A stretch of DNA of 8,261 nt from Lachnospiraceae bacterium (lineage in GTDB: Bacteria; Bacillota_A; Clostridia; Lachnospirales; Lachnospiraceae). A program made the translations under genes and the position numbers. Positions 1 through 7,181 of the stretch are shown here, in pieces. The notes below the pieces were generated by a model. That model worked only from the letters and a program-made list of their open reading frames with translations. It had not been told where the DNA came from and searched no databases. The stretch's first letter is position 1. Each line of letters begins with the position of its first letter. Where the stretch lies: assembly GCA_024683935.1 (NCBI GenBank), contig JAIKXV010000023.1, positions 1 to 8,261 on the forward strand, written 5' to 3'.

Positions 1-120
1 TCCAATATGCGGGTAACGGCCCTGTGCGTTTCGGTATTCCCTCTCCCGGCTGGTCCGACAGGGTAAATCATCCGGAGATAACAGCAAAGATTAAAAAGCA
101 GGGTCATTTCGGTTCATGCT
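1..120. other. Left-edge stretch with no assignable gene
   Basis: No complete gene is visible here. One plus-strand frame is open from position 3 to a stop at 171-173, so it could be the tail of an upstream gene, but its translation resembles nothing I recognise. On the minus strand an ATG at 69-67 opens a frame that runs off the left edge, without a recognisable ribosome binding site. I cannot choose between these. I see no tRNA, no riboswitch and no convincing promoter for the gene at 121. Confidence 0.3.
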
Positions 121-630
121 TTGCTTTTTTTTGTAATTCCGTTTCCATTTATCGGCTTTATAATCTATAGTATAATAACAGAAGAGATGGAACTTCCACA
201 GGCGGCTCTGTACGGAGCCATAGTCTCGGGAATTTTCCTTATATTTACGATCTTCGGCAAGGCTTCCGGCAGTAAGAATAACAGCTACGAGGCCACAGTT
301 ATTGACAGATACAGGCAGCAGGAGTATGTCAGAAGCGAGGATGGTGCCCGCTCCGGGACTGAAGGCAGGAGCTACGGCATAACCGTAGTGAAGACCACTG
401 ACGGGCGGACAAAGAAGATAAAGGAAGAGCTGGACAGCTTTTCTAAAGCCTTTGCCTGGAACTATCTGCAGACTGGCGACCGCTTCAGATATCATCCGCA
501 ATTTACGGGGTTCCCATATGAGCGCTACGATAAGGCGGCTTATCCCTATCTGTACTGCGTATGCTGCAGGACGAAGAATGATCTCCGGGACGACCGCTGC
601 AAAAAGTGCAACGCACCTTTACTAAAGTAG
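121..630 (+). CDS. Two-helix membrane protein with C-terminal zinc ribbon
   Basis: A small membrane protein of about 169 residues with no established function. Residues about 3-20 and 29-46 are two hydrophobic helices joined by a short acidic loop. If the N-terminus is inside, the rest of the protein is cytoplasmic. Residues about 55-135 look like a small beta-rich domain of the DUF3592-like kind (inferred from pattern only). The C-terminus carries a zinc ribbon, C146-x2-C149 and C160-x2-C163, with one extra Cys at 148. The start is uncertain. TTG at 121 keeps the whole first helix but has no good Shine-Dalgarno. ATG at 116 is in another frame and stops at 134-136 because of a T8 run. ATG at 187 would remove the first helix. 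The stop lies 18 bp before the c-di-GMP gene, so the two are probably co-transcribed. Confidence 0.72.
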   Translation: MLFFVIPFPFIGFIIYSIITEEMELPQAALYGAIVSGIFLIFTIFGKASGSKNNSYEATVIDRYRQQEYVRSEDGARSGTEGRSYGITVVKTTDGRTKKIKEELDSFSKAFAWNYLQTGDRFRYHPQFTGFPYERYDKAAYPYLYCVCCRTKNDLRDDRCKKCNAPLLK

Positions 631-648
631 ATACAATTGAGGTAATTA

Positions 649-3615
649 ATGGAAAGATACCGGATACCTGAACAGGAAAGAGCGATCATAGAGAGGCTTC
701 GCTTTCCCTTTGCCGTTTATCAGTTTATCAATAAACGGGTAGTCACCCTGGCATTGTCGGACGGCTTCTGCGAGAAGTTCGGTTTAGCGGATCGTGAGGA
801 GGCAACCTATCTCATGGATAACGACATGTACCGTGACACCCATCCTGAGGATGTGGCCCGGATTGCCGAAGAGGGGATCCGTTTTGCAACCGAAGGCGGA
901 GTGTACGATGTGATCTATCGGTCGAAAACTGCTGACGGAAAGGGATATATGGTGATCCATGCGCATGGAGAGCACGTGGCCACGGAAATCGAAGGAATAC
1001 GGCTTGCACATGTCTGGTATATGGATGAAGGGCTTTGCGATGATAAGAATCTGTCTCAGGAAGTAACGGTTGAGCATGTTCTTGCCAATGCTCTCCATGA
1101 AGAAAACACCATAAGAATAAACCGCTTTGATCTACTGACCGGTCTTCCCAATCTGACCTGGTTCCTTGAACTGGCCGAGGCCGGAAAGATAAGCATACGC
1201 AGCGAAGGGTATGAACCGGCGATGCTGTATATTGATCTTAACGGTATGAAATATTACAACCACCGGAAGGGCTTTGCGGAAGGTGACCGGATGCTTCAGA
1301 CCTTTGCCAGGCTCTTAAAACAGACCTTTGGAAATGAAAACTGCTGTCATATCGGAGCAGACCGGTTTGCCGTATTTACGAAAGAGGAAGGACTGGATAA
1401 GGTTCTTCACAGTTTCTTTGCCGAGGCGGAAAAGATCAACGGGAGGGATTCGCTTCCGGTAAGAGTGGGCGTTTATCCGGCGAGCATTGAGGATGTATCC
1501 GCCAGTAGGGCTTACGACAGGGCCAAGATCGCCTGTGATGCGATCCCGGCGACGGATACCTCCGCCTGCAATTTCTACGACAGAAAACTCAGTGAATATG
1601 AAACAAAGCGCAGATATATAAAGGCAAATATCGATCGTGCGATCGCAGAGAACTGGATCAAGGTATATTATCAGCCGATCGTACGGGCAGTAAACGGCAG
1701 GGTGTGCGATGAAGAAGCCCTTGCCAGATGGATCGATCCCGAGAAGGGATTTCTGTCTCCCGCGGATTTCATTCCGCACCTTGAGGAAACAGGGCTGATC
1801 TATAAGCTGGATCTGTTTATGCTTGAGCAGACACTTAAAAAGATGAATGATATGAAAGAACGCGGAATACCTGTCGTTCCACATTCGATCAATCTTTCAC
1901 GTTCGGATTTCGATGCCTGTGATATAGTGGAAGAGATCAAAAAACGCGTTGATGACTCGCCCTTCGGGCGGGATATGATATCCATAGAGATCACCGAAAG
2001 TATCATCGGCGGTGAGTTTGAGTTCATGAAAAAACAGATCGAACGCTTCAGGGAATTGGGCTTTCCGGTATGGATGGATGATTTCGGAAGCGGGTATTCT
2101 TCACTGAACGTTCTGCAGAGCATTCCCTTTGACCTGATAAAATTCGACATGAGCTTCCTGCGCAGGCTCGATGAGGGTGATGGCGGAAAGATAATCCTGA
2201 CAGAGCTTATGAAGATGGCTACAAGTCTCGGCGTGGATACTGTCTGTGAAGGAGTAGAGACGGAGAGTCAGGCTCGGTTCCTGCAGGAGATAGGATGCTC
2301 AAAGCTGCAGGGCTACTATTTCGATAAACCGCATCCTTTTGAAGAGATACTTGAGATCGACAGAGGCGATGATAAGATCGCTTTCGAGGACTCCCGGACA
2401 TCCGCTTACTATGAAGCTATCGGCCGGGTCAACCTCTACGATCTCGGTATGGTCGCAAGCGATGAAACGGAAAGCTTCCAGAATGCATATAATACGATTC
2501 CGATGGGAGTTATTGAGATCAGGGAAAATACGGCCCGCTTTGTACGGACAAACCAGTCCTATCGGGAGTTCTTAAAAAGATTTTTCGGGATTGATATGAC
2601 ATCGGAAAAACCGAAGTATCTGGAATACGATTCGGCATTTATCAGGAATATCGTAAAAGTATGCTGTGAGCAGGGCTTAAAGGCACTCTATGATGAGAAG
2701 ATGCCTGATGGTTCCGTGGTTCATTCCTTTGCCCGCAGGATCGATACCAATCCTGTAGACGGAAGCATTGCGGTGGCTGTTGCCGTGCTGTCCATTTCCG
2801 AGCCCGGTGAGGATGAATCCTATGCGGATATCGCCAGGGCTATGGCAATCGATTACAACAACCTCTTTGTGGTGGATCTGGATACAGATCAATATACGGA
2901 ATACGTTTCATCTGACGATGAGGATGAACTTTCGAAGATGCGTCAGGGGACAAACTTTTTTGAAAGTGCCGGTAAGGAAGCCCTCGAGCGGATCTATGAG
3001 GAAGACCAGAAACCGTTTCTGGAGAGATTTACGAAAGAGAATGTCCTGCATGAATTGGAGGAACATGGTGTATTCACAACCACCTATCGCCTGATGGACA
3101 CCGGGACTCCGAAATATTACAATATGAAGATCACCCGTCCTCAGAGAGGAAACCGGATCATCATCGGTATCAGTACCGTTGATGCACAGATGAAGCTCAG
3201 GGATCAGCTGCAGAAAGCCAGAGAAGAGCGCACATCCCTTGCCCGGATCATGGCGATCAGCGAGGATTATCTGTCCCTGTATGCGATCCATACCGATACA
3301 GGGCGTTATATCGAATATACGTCCTCCGACGAATATGAGGCCTTCGGCTTTGCAAAAGAGGGGGAAGATTTCTTTCTCCGGGGTATGTTGGACGGCAAAA
3401 AGGTCGTATGTCCGGAAGATCTGCCCAAGTATCTGGAAGGCTTTACAAAGGAAAATGTTCTGCGTGAGATTAAGGAAAAAGGCGCTTTCAAGCTGCATTA
3501 CCGTCTGATGTTGGAAAGAGGACCTCATCCGGTCACGCTGAAGATAGTCTCATTCGATGAAGGTGAAGAGAAACAGCTTTTAGCCAGTGTCAGAGCCTGG
3601 CAGATCAGAAAATAG
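649..3615 (+). CDS. PAS-GGDEF(degenerate)-EAL-PAS3 cyclic-di-GMP phosphodiesterase
   Basis: Predicted cytoplasmic enzyme that hydrolyses c-di-GMP to pGpG; no signal peptide or membrane helix is seen. Residues about 15-130 form a PAS-like sensor. A GGDEF-family domain starts at D161-LLTGLPN, but its signature is GADRF (236-240) and the RxxD inhibitory site is absent, so cyclase activity is unlikely. The EAL domain (about 330-570) keeps the expected catalytic set: E356-A357-L358, N415, E450 in EITES, D477-D478 in DDFGSGYSSL, K498, E534 and Q554. After the EAL come a PAS-like domain (about 605-720) and two further PAS-like repeats (about 725-850 and 864-985), which share FTKENVL and YRLM and are 138 residues apart. 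Ending in sensors rather than an output domain is odd; a C-terminal GGDEF may have been lost. TTGAGG at 637-642, 6 nt before the ATG, supports the start. Confidence 0.93.
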   Translation: MERYRIPEQERAIIERLRFPFAVYQFINKRVVTLALSDGFCEKFGLADREEATYLMDNDMYRDTHPEDVARIAEEGIRFATEGGVYDVIYRSKTADGKGYMVIHAHGEHVATEIEGIRLAHVWYMDEGLCDDKNLSQEVTVEHVLANALHEENTIRINRFDLLTGLPNLTWFLELAEAGKISIRSEGYEPAMLYIDLNGMKYYNHRKGFAEGDRMLQTFARLLKQTFGNENCCHIGADRFAVFTKEEGLDKVLHSFFAEAEKINGRDSLPVRVGVYPASIEDVSASRAYDRAKIACDAIPATDTSACNFYDRKLSEYETKRRYIKANIDRAIAENWIKVYYQPIVRAVNGRVCDEEALARWIDPEKGFLSPADFIPHLEETGLIYKLDLFMLEQTLKKMNDMKERGIPVVPHSINLSRSDFDACDIVEEIKKRVDDSPFGRDMISIEITESIIGGEFEFMKKQIERFRELGFPVWMDDFGSGYSSLNVLQSIPFDLIKFDMSFLRRLDEGDGGKIILTELMKMATSLGVDTVCEGVETESQARFLQEIGCSKLQGYYFDKPHPFEEILEIDRGDDKIAFEDSRTSAYYEAIGRVNLYDLGMVASDETESFQNAYNTIPMGVIEIRENTARFVRTNQSYREFLKRFFGIDMTSEKPKYLEYDSAFIRNIVKVCCEQGLKALYDEKMPDGSVVHSFARRIDTNPVDGSIAVAVAVLSISEPGEDESYADIARAMAIDYNNLFVVDLDTDQYTEYVSSDDEDELSKMRQGTNFFESAGKEALERIYEEDQKPFLERFTKENVLHELEEHGVFTTTYRLMDTGTPKYYNMKITRPQRGNRIIIGISTVDAQMKLRDQLQKAREERTSLARIMAISEDYLSLYAIHTDTGRYIEYTSSDEYEAFGFAKEGEDFFLRGMLDGKKVVCPEDLPKYLEGFTKENVLREIKEKGAFKLHYRLMLERGPHPVTLKIVSFDEGEEKQLLASVRAWQIRK

Positions 3616-3643
3616 ATCATAGAAAATATGTTGTAGAACGAAC

Positions 3644-3694
3644 GCGTGACAGACACATTTGTCATTGACAAATACGTCTGTCACGCTTTTTTTT
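3644..3694 (+). terminator. Intrinsic terminator of the zinc-ribbon/EAL operon
   Basis: A perfect 11-bp stem, GCGTGACAGAC (3644-3654) with GTCTGTCACGC (3676-3686), encloses a second 7-bp stem, ATTTGTC (3657-3663) with GACAAAT (3667-3673), separated by a 2x2 internal loop. Eight T residues (3687-3694) follow directly. This is a textbook Rho-independent terminator 28 bp after the EAL gene stop, so the large gene downstream probably has its own promoter or depends on readthrough. Confidence 0.93.
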
Positions 3695-3715
3695 GATTCC
3701 TTCCATGATAAAATT

Positions 3716-3744
3716 TTAAGACAGAGGGACGGTTCTTGTCTTAA
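3716..3744. repeat. REP-like palindrome with GGGACGGTTCTT core
   Basis: TTAAGACA (3716-3723) and TGTCTTAA (3737-3744) are perfect inverted arms around a 13-nt loop containing GGGACGGTTCT. The same core, GGGACGGTTCTT, recurs at 7186-7197 beside the second long repeat, where the flanking arms are degenerate. From memory, hairpins with a GGGACGGTTCT core flanked by GACA/TGTC are frequent dispersed repeats in Firmicutes and other bacteria, sometimes near REP-associated transposase genes. No transposase is present here. Confidence 0.6.
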
Positions 3745-3922
3745 GGGGGGCTTTCCCCCTCATCCGTCTGCCTGCGGCAGCCACCAGTCTCGTCTTCGAG
3801 TCTACGCTTCGCTCCGGTCCGTCCAAAGCATGCGTCCACTGGACGCATTGGACCGGTCGGTCGCAAAGATGTGCGCCACTGGCGCACTGCGACCCCAAGG
3901 GGGAAGGCTTAATAGATCAGGG
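3745..3922. mobile_element. Hairpin-rich MITE-like repeat, copy A
   Basis: Non-coding element that matches copy B at 162 of 165 aligned positions (3758-3922 against 7202-7366). The three differences are at 3780, 3879 and 3912. The ends form imperfect terminal inverted repeats: GCTTTCCCCCT (3750-3760) faces the complement of GGGGGAAGGC (3899-3908), with TTAA just outside each arm. In RNA these arms could close the whole element as a stem of about 10 bp. Inside are CTGCC/GGCAG (3769-3781), CTCG/CGAG (3789-3800) and two larger hairpins (3821-3893). The end motifs CCTCATCCGTC and CCAAGGGGGAAGGCTT resemble, from memory, dispersed repeats of gut Clostridia. No transposase is encoded, so any mobility would need one in trans. 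The right end overlaps the Shine-Dalgarno of the next gene. Confidence 0.7.
3821..3893. repeat. Twin tandem hairpins inside copy A
   Basis: Hairpin 1: GTCCAA (3821-3826) pairs with TTGGAC (3848-3853); a bulge AGCA is followed by TGCGTCC/GGACGCA closing an ACT loop (3838-3840). Hairpin 2: GTCGCA (3860-3865) pairs with TGCGAC (3888-3893); a bulge AAGAT is followed by GTGCGCC/GGCGCAC closing an ACT loop (3878-3880). The two share outer stem, one-sided A-rich bulge, 7-bp inner stem and ACT loop, while their stem bases differ with pairing kept. This looks like a duplicated structural unit. Whether it acts as RNA or as DNA is unknown. Confidence 0.65.
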
Positions 3923-3925
3923 AGG
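3919..3925 (+). promoter_or_regulatory. Shine-Dalgarno partly supplied by repeat copy A
   Basis: AGGGAGG lies 5 nt before the ATG at 3931. Its first four bases (3919-3922) are the last bases shared with copy B; the sequences diverge at 3923. This strong site fixes the start codon of the large downstream gene. Confidence 0.8.
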
Positions 3926-3930
3926 AAACA

Positions 3931-6900
3931 ATGGCAAGATTTTGTATATATTGCGGGGCACAGATTTCAGATAAGGCGAGGTTTTGCAATAAGTGCGGAA
4001 AGGCTGTGCTCACAGCGCCAGGCCAGCCCCAAAACTCCGGGCAGTCCCAAAACTCCGGGCAGCCCCAAAACTTCGGGCAGCCCCAAAACTCCGGGCAGTC
4101 CCAAAACTTCGGGCAGCCCCAAAACTCCGGGCAGCCCCAATATTCCGGTCAGCCAAATCCTGACCGGAACCCTCGCCCTTTTCCTGCCCCTCAGCCGGGC
4201 TCAGGTCAGGGAAACAAGGTTAAGAAGAAGCATTCACCTCTCTTCACTGTTCTTATAGCCCTGCTTCTGGTGCTGTGTATAACAGTAGTCTCTGTGGGCG
4301 GATATTTTCTGTACAGCAGATTTATACGTGGCGGTAACTCCTCCAAAAAGGATTATGAATACCATGAATTTAAAGATGCCTCATATCCGAAGGGCAACAG
4401 CAGCGCCTTTTCGGAAACACCGGTGGATGGGATAACCATCTCCGCCGAAGCAGGGGCGCTTGAAGAAGATACCGACATCAGCTTTACGGAGATCGAGGAT
4501 GATTCCTATTACGAAGAATATGAAGAGCCCTTAAACAACCTGGGTTCTGAAATACTTGTGGCCTACGATCTGGATATGGGACTTGAACCCGAAGAAACCA
4601 TACCGGGTTATGTGGAGATGTCATTTGATCTTAAGGAAATGGGGATTCCCGAGGAGTTATGGGAGGATATAGAGATATACCGGCAAAGGGAGGAGTTCGA
4701 TGAGGACGAGCCCGAGGGCTCCTTCGAAAGATATGCGTCAAAGCTGGATGACAAAGGCGTACTGACCGTAGCCACCACCAAAAACTGCCCGATACTCATT
4801 ACGGTGGCAACATACGCAGTAGTCAGCATAGGGACCCTCGCTGTTTCCTTTGGAACAGCTTCTGCTGTAAATAATTATCAGGAGCAGATGGAGCATTTTG
4901 ACTCTGACAGCTCATTATTGCTGAAAAACAGGGACAAATGGAGCTTTGACGTAAGGGTGAATCTGAAGGATACCGAGTTTAAGAACAGTCCCGAAGGCAA
5001 GGAAGCCATAAAGAAAGTAAAGGAAATAAATGATTACAGCATTAAGCTTCAGAAAAAAGCGAAAGAGGAATATATCAGGGAGGTAAACCGGATGGCTGAC
5101 GATGGCAAAAAGGGAATTGCCATCGTGAAATGGGCACAGAGACAGAAACGGGTTAAGGAGATCAAAAAGACCCTGGATGAAAGTAAATTCATCAAGGAAT
5201 ATTTTGAAAAGGACAAAAAATTTAAAGAGCTGTCTTCGGAGCTTAAGATCCCCGAGAGTGTAGAGAAGACTGTGGAGGTCATTAACGACTCCTATGAATA
5301 TATCAATTCCCAGTCCATCAAGCTGCCGGGAAGGGCAGTGGAATTTGATATCCTGCCTATAGGCGCACAGGGACTGAAGGTTTCAAGTCTCACCTGGCCC
5401 AGCTATATGCAACTGAATTCCAGAGCACTGGTGCAGAACGGCGTCTATAATCCTTCCGAGATAGACCGGTTCCGTTTAACCTGCACACATGAGTTTTTCC
5501 ATATATGCCAGGAGGAATATGCACCTGAATGGAAAAGGAATATAAAGGAGATCGTAGAGGATACGCGGTTTGAAGAGGCTACAGCAGGAGTTCTGGAGAA
5601 GGACGCCTCGATCTGGTTTTATAATAAGGGTATACAGACGACCAACCCCGACCAGGCAAGCGGGCTGTCTCTTGACTATGTGGCCCGGGATCAGAATTAT
5701 TGCTACTGTGTGCCTTTAAACGAGCTTCCAAAGGCAACTAAAACAGATAAAATGGATGATCCCTGGGTGGATATAGGATATACGGAGTCAGATCTCATAG
5801 ATTATCTCAGGGCAAACAAGAGCATGGTTTCCATCACTGCTCTGATGAATACCTATAAGGTTACCAAACCCCAGACCAGATTTGTTGATATCCTTTGCAG
5901 TGCGAATACTTTTAACATAGATAAGGGTGAGGAATGGAGAAAGCTTTATCAGGGCTTTATCCTAACCCAGGTGAAAGATATCATTAATACCGCCGAAACG
6001 GGCAAAAAAGTCTTCCCCAAATACTTCAACGACAGCGAGGTCAGTATGTCGGATAAGGGGGATGTGGCCAAATGGAAGACTTCAGATAAGAATATCACAG
6101 CCATAAGGACACTGAATCCAAAGATCGAGGGTGATAAGAAAAAGAAATACATTGTTATCCTTGAGACTAACGACGAATTCTCAGAGGATAAGGACATTAT
6201 GCTGCGGCTGATGAACAAGGAGGGTGAGTTTATTTATAAGGACAGGAATTATTCCGATCCGGTGGATTCCGAGAGCATGCAGGTTCTTTATTCGAGAGCA
6301 TATGGCAGCCCCGATGACAGCTCGCCACTCATGGTCTATGCCATATGCCTGTTTGAACCGGAGGCACCTCACTTGTCATTAACAGGGGCTTTCGCCATTG
6401 TTCCCACTATGAAGGCGCCCAAAAAGCTTAAGGAAGAGGGAAAGGTAACGGCCCTTCGCACGGTTTTCAGCTATAAGAGTAAGAATGTGACCAAAGAAAC
6501 TCCCGTCGATTCCGACGATCCGAAAAACAGGCTGGGAGAAGACATTGAAATGGACATTTCAGGGCTTGGGGAGATCAGGGATCCTGAGGAGCTTAAGTGT
6601 ACCCAGGCATGGATATACCGGGATAAAAAGGGAAAGGAATATGTTGGACCGGAGGTTGAGGGTATTATTGACAACGATGATATCTCAGGTACCTACAATA
6701 CATCTGTGGTCATTAATGATTTCGCTCTCGGGGATGGCCTGTATACGGTGGTAGGCGGTTTTGCCGGGGGAATTGCAAAGATGTTCGGCGCCGATCCGAC
6801 TGAGGATCAGATCAGGGAAGCCGTTAACAGCGGAGTGGAATGGCATGTGGAATCCATAGATTACAACCAGACCGTAACCATAAGCTCTCTTGGGAAGAAT

Positions 6901-7179
6901 AAATACAGGGCCGAGATAAAGACCGACAAATTCGGTGATATGGTGTATTCGGGAACCTTAACCGGAGATGTGCTTTCACTGAAGCTTGAGAAGGCTTCAA
7001 TGAAGAGCGGCGGCGCCTCGGAAGGGATAGATATCTCGCTTGAGGAATTCCTTGGCAGGATAGCCCTGACCTTCAAAAAGGATAAAGACGGGGAGGTCTA
7101 TATAGACGGAAGCAACGATATTGATATCACAATGATCAAAGCTGTATATACCTGTAAAGGACGTAAGGAAAAGCCATAA
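3931..7179 (+). CDS. Membrane-anchored zinc-ribbon/HExxH putative metallopeptidase
   Basis: A 1082-residue protein I cannot assign to a named family. Residues 5-22 form a zinc ribbon (C5-x2-C8, C19-x2-C22). Residues 31-72 are seven hexapeptide repeats of the type GQPQNS. A Pro-rich stretch and a KVKKKH cluster precede one transmembrane helix (about 103-128). This predicts a cytoplasmic ribbon and an extracytoplasmic body. Residues about 150-290 look beta-rich and faintly ZU5-like. A hydrophobic patch follows (287-313), then a Lys/Glu-rich helical stretch (about 320-460). H520-E-F-F-H524 is an HExxH zinc site, and E548/E549 in FEEATAG, about 25 residues on, fits the third ligand of a gluzincin. 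Residues about 915-1080 form a beta-rich C-terminal domain starting ISGTY. Peptidase activity is inferred; substrates are unknown. No promoter is evident in 3695-3930. Direct repeats lie on both sides. Confidence 0.85.
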   Translation: MARFCIYCGAQISDKARFCNKCGKAVLTAPGQPQNSGQSQNSGQPQNFGQPQNSGQSQNFGQPQNSGQPQYSGQPNPDRNPRPFPAPQPGSGQGNKVKKKHSPLFTVLIALLLVLCITVVSVGGYFLYSRFIRGGNSSKKDYEYHEFKDASYPKGNSSAFSETPVDGITISAEAGALEEDTDISFTEIEDDSYYEEYEEPLNNLGSEILVAYDLDMGLEPEETIPGYVEMSFDLKEMGIPEELWEDIEIYRQREEFDEDEPEGSFERYASKLDDKGVLTVATTKNCPILITVATYAVVSIGTLAVSFGTASAVNNYQEQMEHFDSDSSLLLKNRDKWSFDVRVNLKDTEFKNSPEGKEAIKKVKEINDYSIKLQKKAKEEYIREVNRMADDGKKGIAIVKWAQRQKRVKEIKKTLDESKFIKEYFEKDKKFKELSSELKIPESVEKTVEVINDSYEYINSQSIKLPGRAVEFDILPIGAQGLKVSSLTWPSYMQLNSRALVQNGVYNPSEIDRFRLTCTHEFFHICQEEYAPEWKRNIKEIVEDTRFEEATAGVLEKDASIWFYNKGIQTTNPDQASGLSLDYVARDQNYCYCVPLNELPKATKTDKMDDPWVDIGYTESDLIDYLRANKSMVSITALMNTYKVTKPQTRFVDILCSANTFNIDKGEEWRKLYQGFILTQVKDIINTAETGKKVFPKYFNDSEVSMSDKGDVAKWKTSDKNITAIRTLNPKIEGDKKKKYIVILETNDEFSEDKDIMLRLMNKEGEFIYKDRNYSDPVDSESMQVLYSRAYGSPDDSSPLMVYAICLFEPEAPHLSLTGAFAIVPTMKAPKKLKEEGKVTALRTVFSYKSKNVTKETPVDSDDPKNRLGEDIEMDISGLGEIRDPEELKCTQAWIYRDKKGKEYVGPEVEGIIDNDDISGTYNTSVVINDFALGDGLYTVVGGFAGGIAKMFGADPTEDQIREAVNSGVEWHVESIDYNQTVTISSLGKNKYRAEIKTDKFGDMVYSGTLTGDVLSLKLEKASMKSGGASEGIDISLEEFLGRIALTFKKDKDGEVYIDGSNDIDITMIKAVYTCKGRKEKP
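4021..4146 (+). repeat. Seven 18-bp in-frame tandem repeats
   Basis: Seven units of 18 bp (first 4021-4038, last 4129-4146), with a decayed partial eighth from 4147. They encode G-Q-(P/S)-Q-(N/Y)-(S/F). Unit-to-unit differences are few single bases, mostly C/T, so the expansion is recent or kept uniform. Whole-unit gain or loss would stay in frame and change only the length of the cytoplasmic linker between zinc ribbon and membrane helix. Confidence 0.95.
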
Positions 7180-7181
7180 GG

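Noticed and set aside
93..132. Possible terminator: AAAAAGCA (93-100) pairing with TGCTTTTT (122-129) ahead of more T residues
   Set aside because: The stem is A/T-rich, the loop is 21 nt with no supporting inner stem, and the T-run is used up in the stem itself.
1315..1884. 189-codon minus-strand open frame inside the c-di-GMP gene
   Set aside because: It lies antisense to conserved GGDEF/EAL coding sequence, has no recognisable domain and is a typical shadow frame.
3665..3714. TTGACA at 3665-3670, or TTGATT at 3693-3698, with TAAAAT at 3709-3714 as a promoter for the large gene
   Set aside because: TTGACA lies in the terminator with nothing suitable about 17 bp later, and TTGATT is only 10 bp from TAAAAT, so neither pair has workable spacing.
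3659..4258. A 199-codon plus-strand open frame starting at TTG and ending inside the large gene
   Set aside because: It starts inside the terminator hairpin, runs through repeat copy A, and its Ser-Pro-Lys repeat is just the 18-bp tandem array read in another frame.
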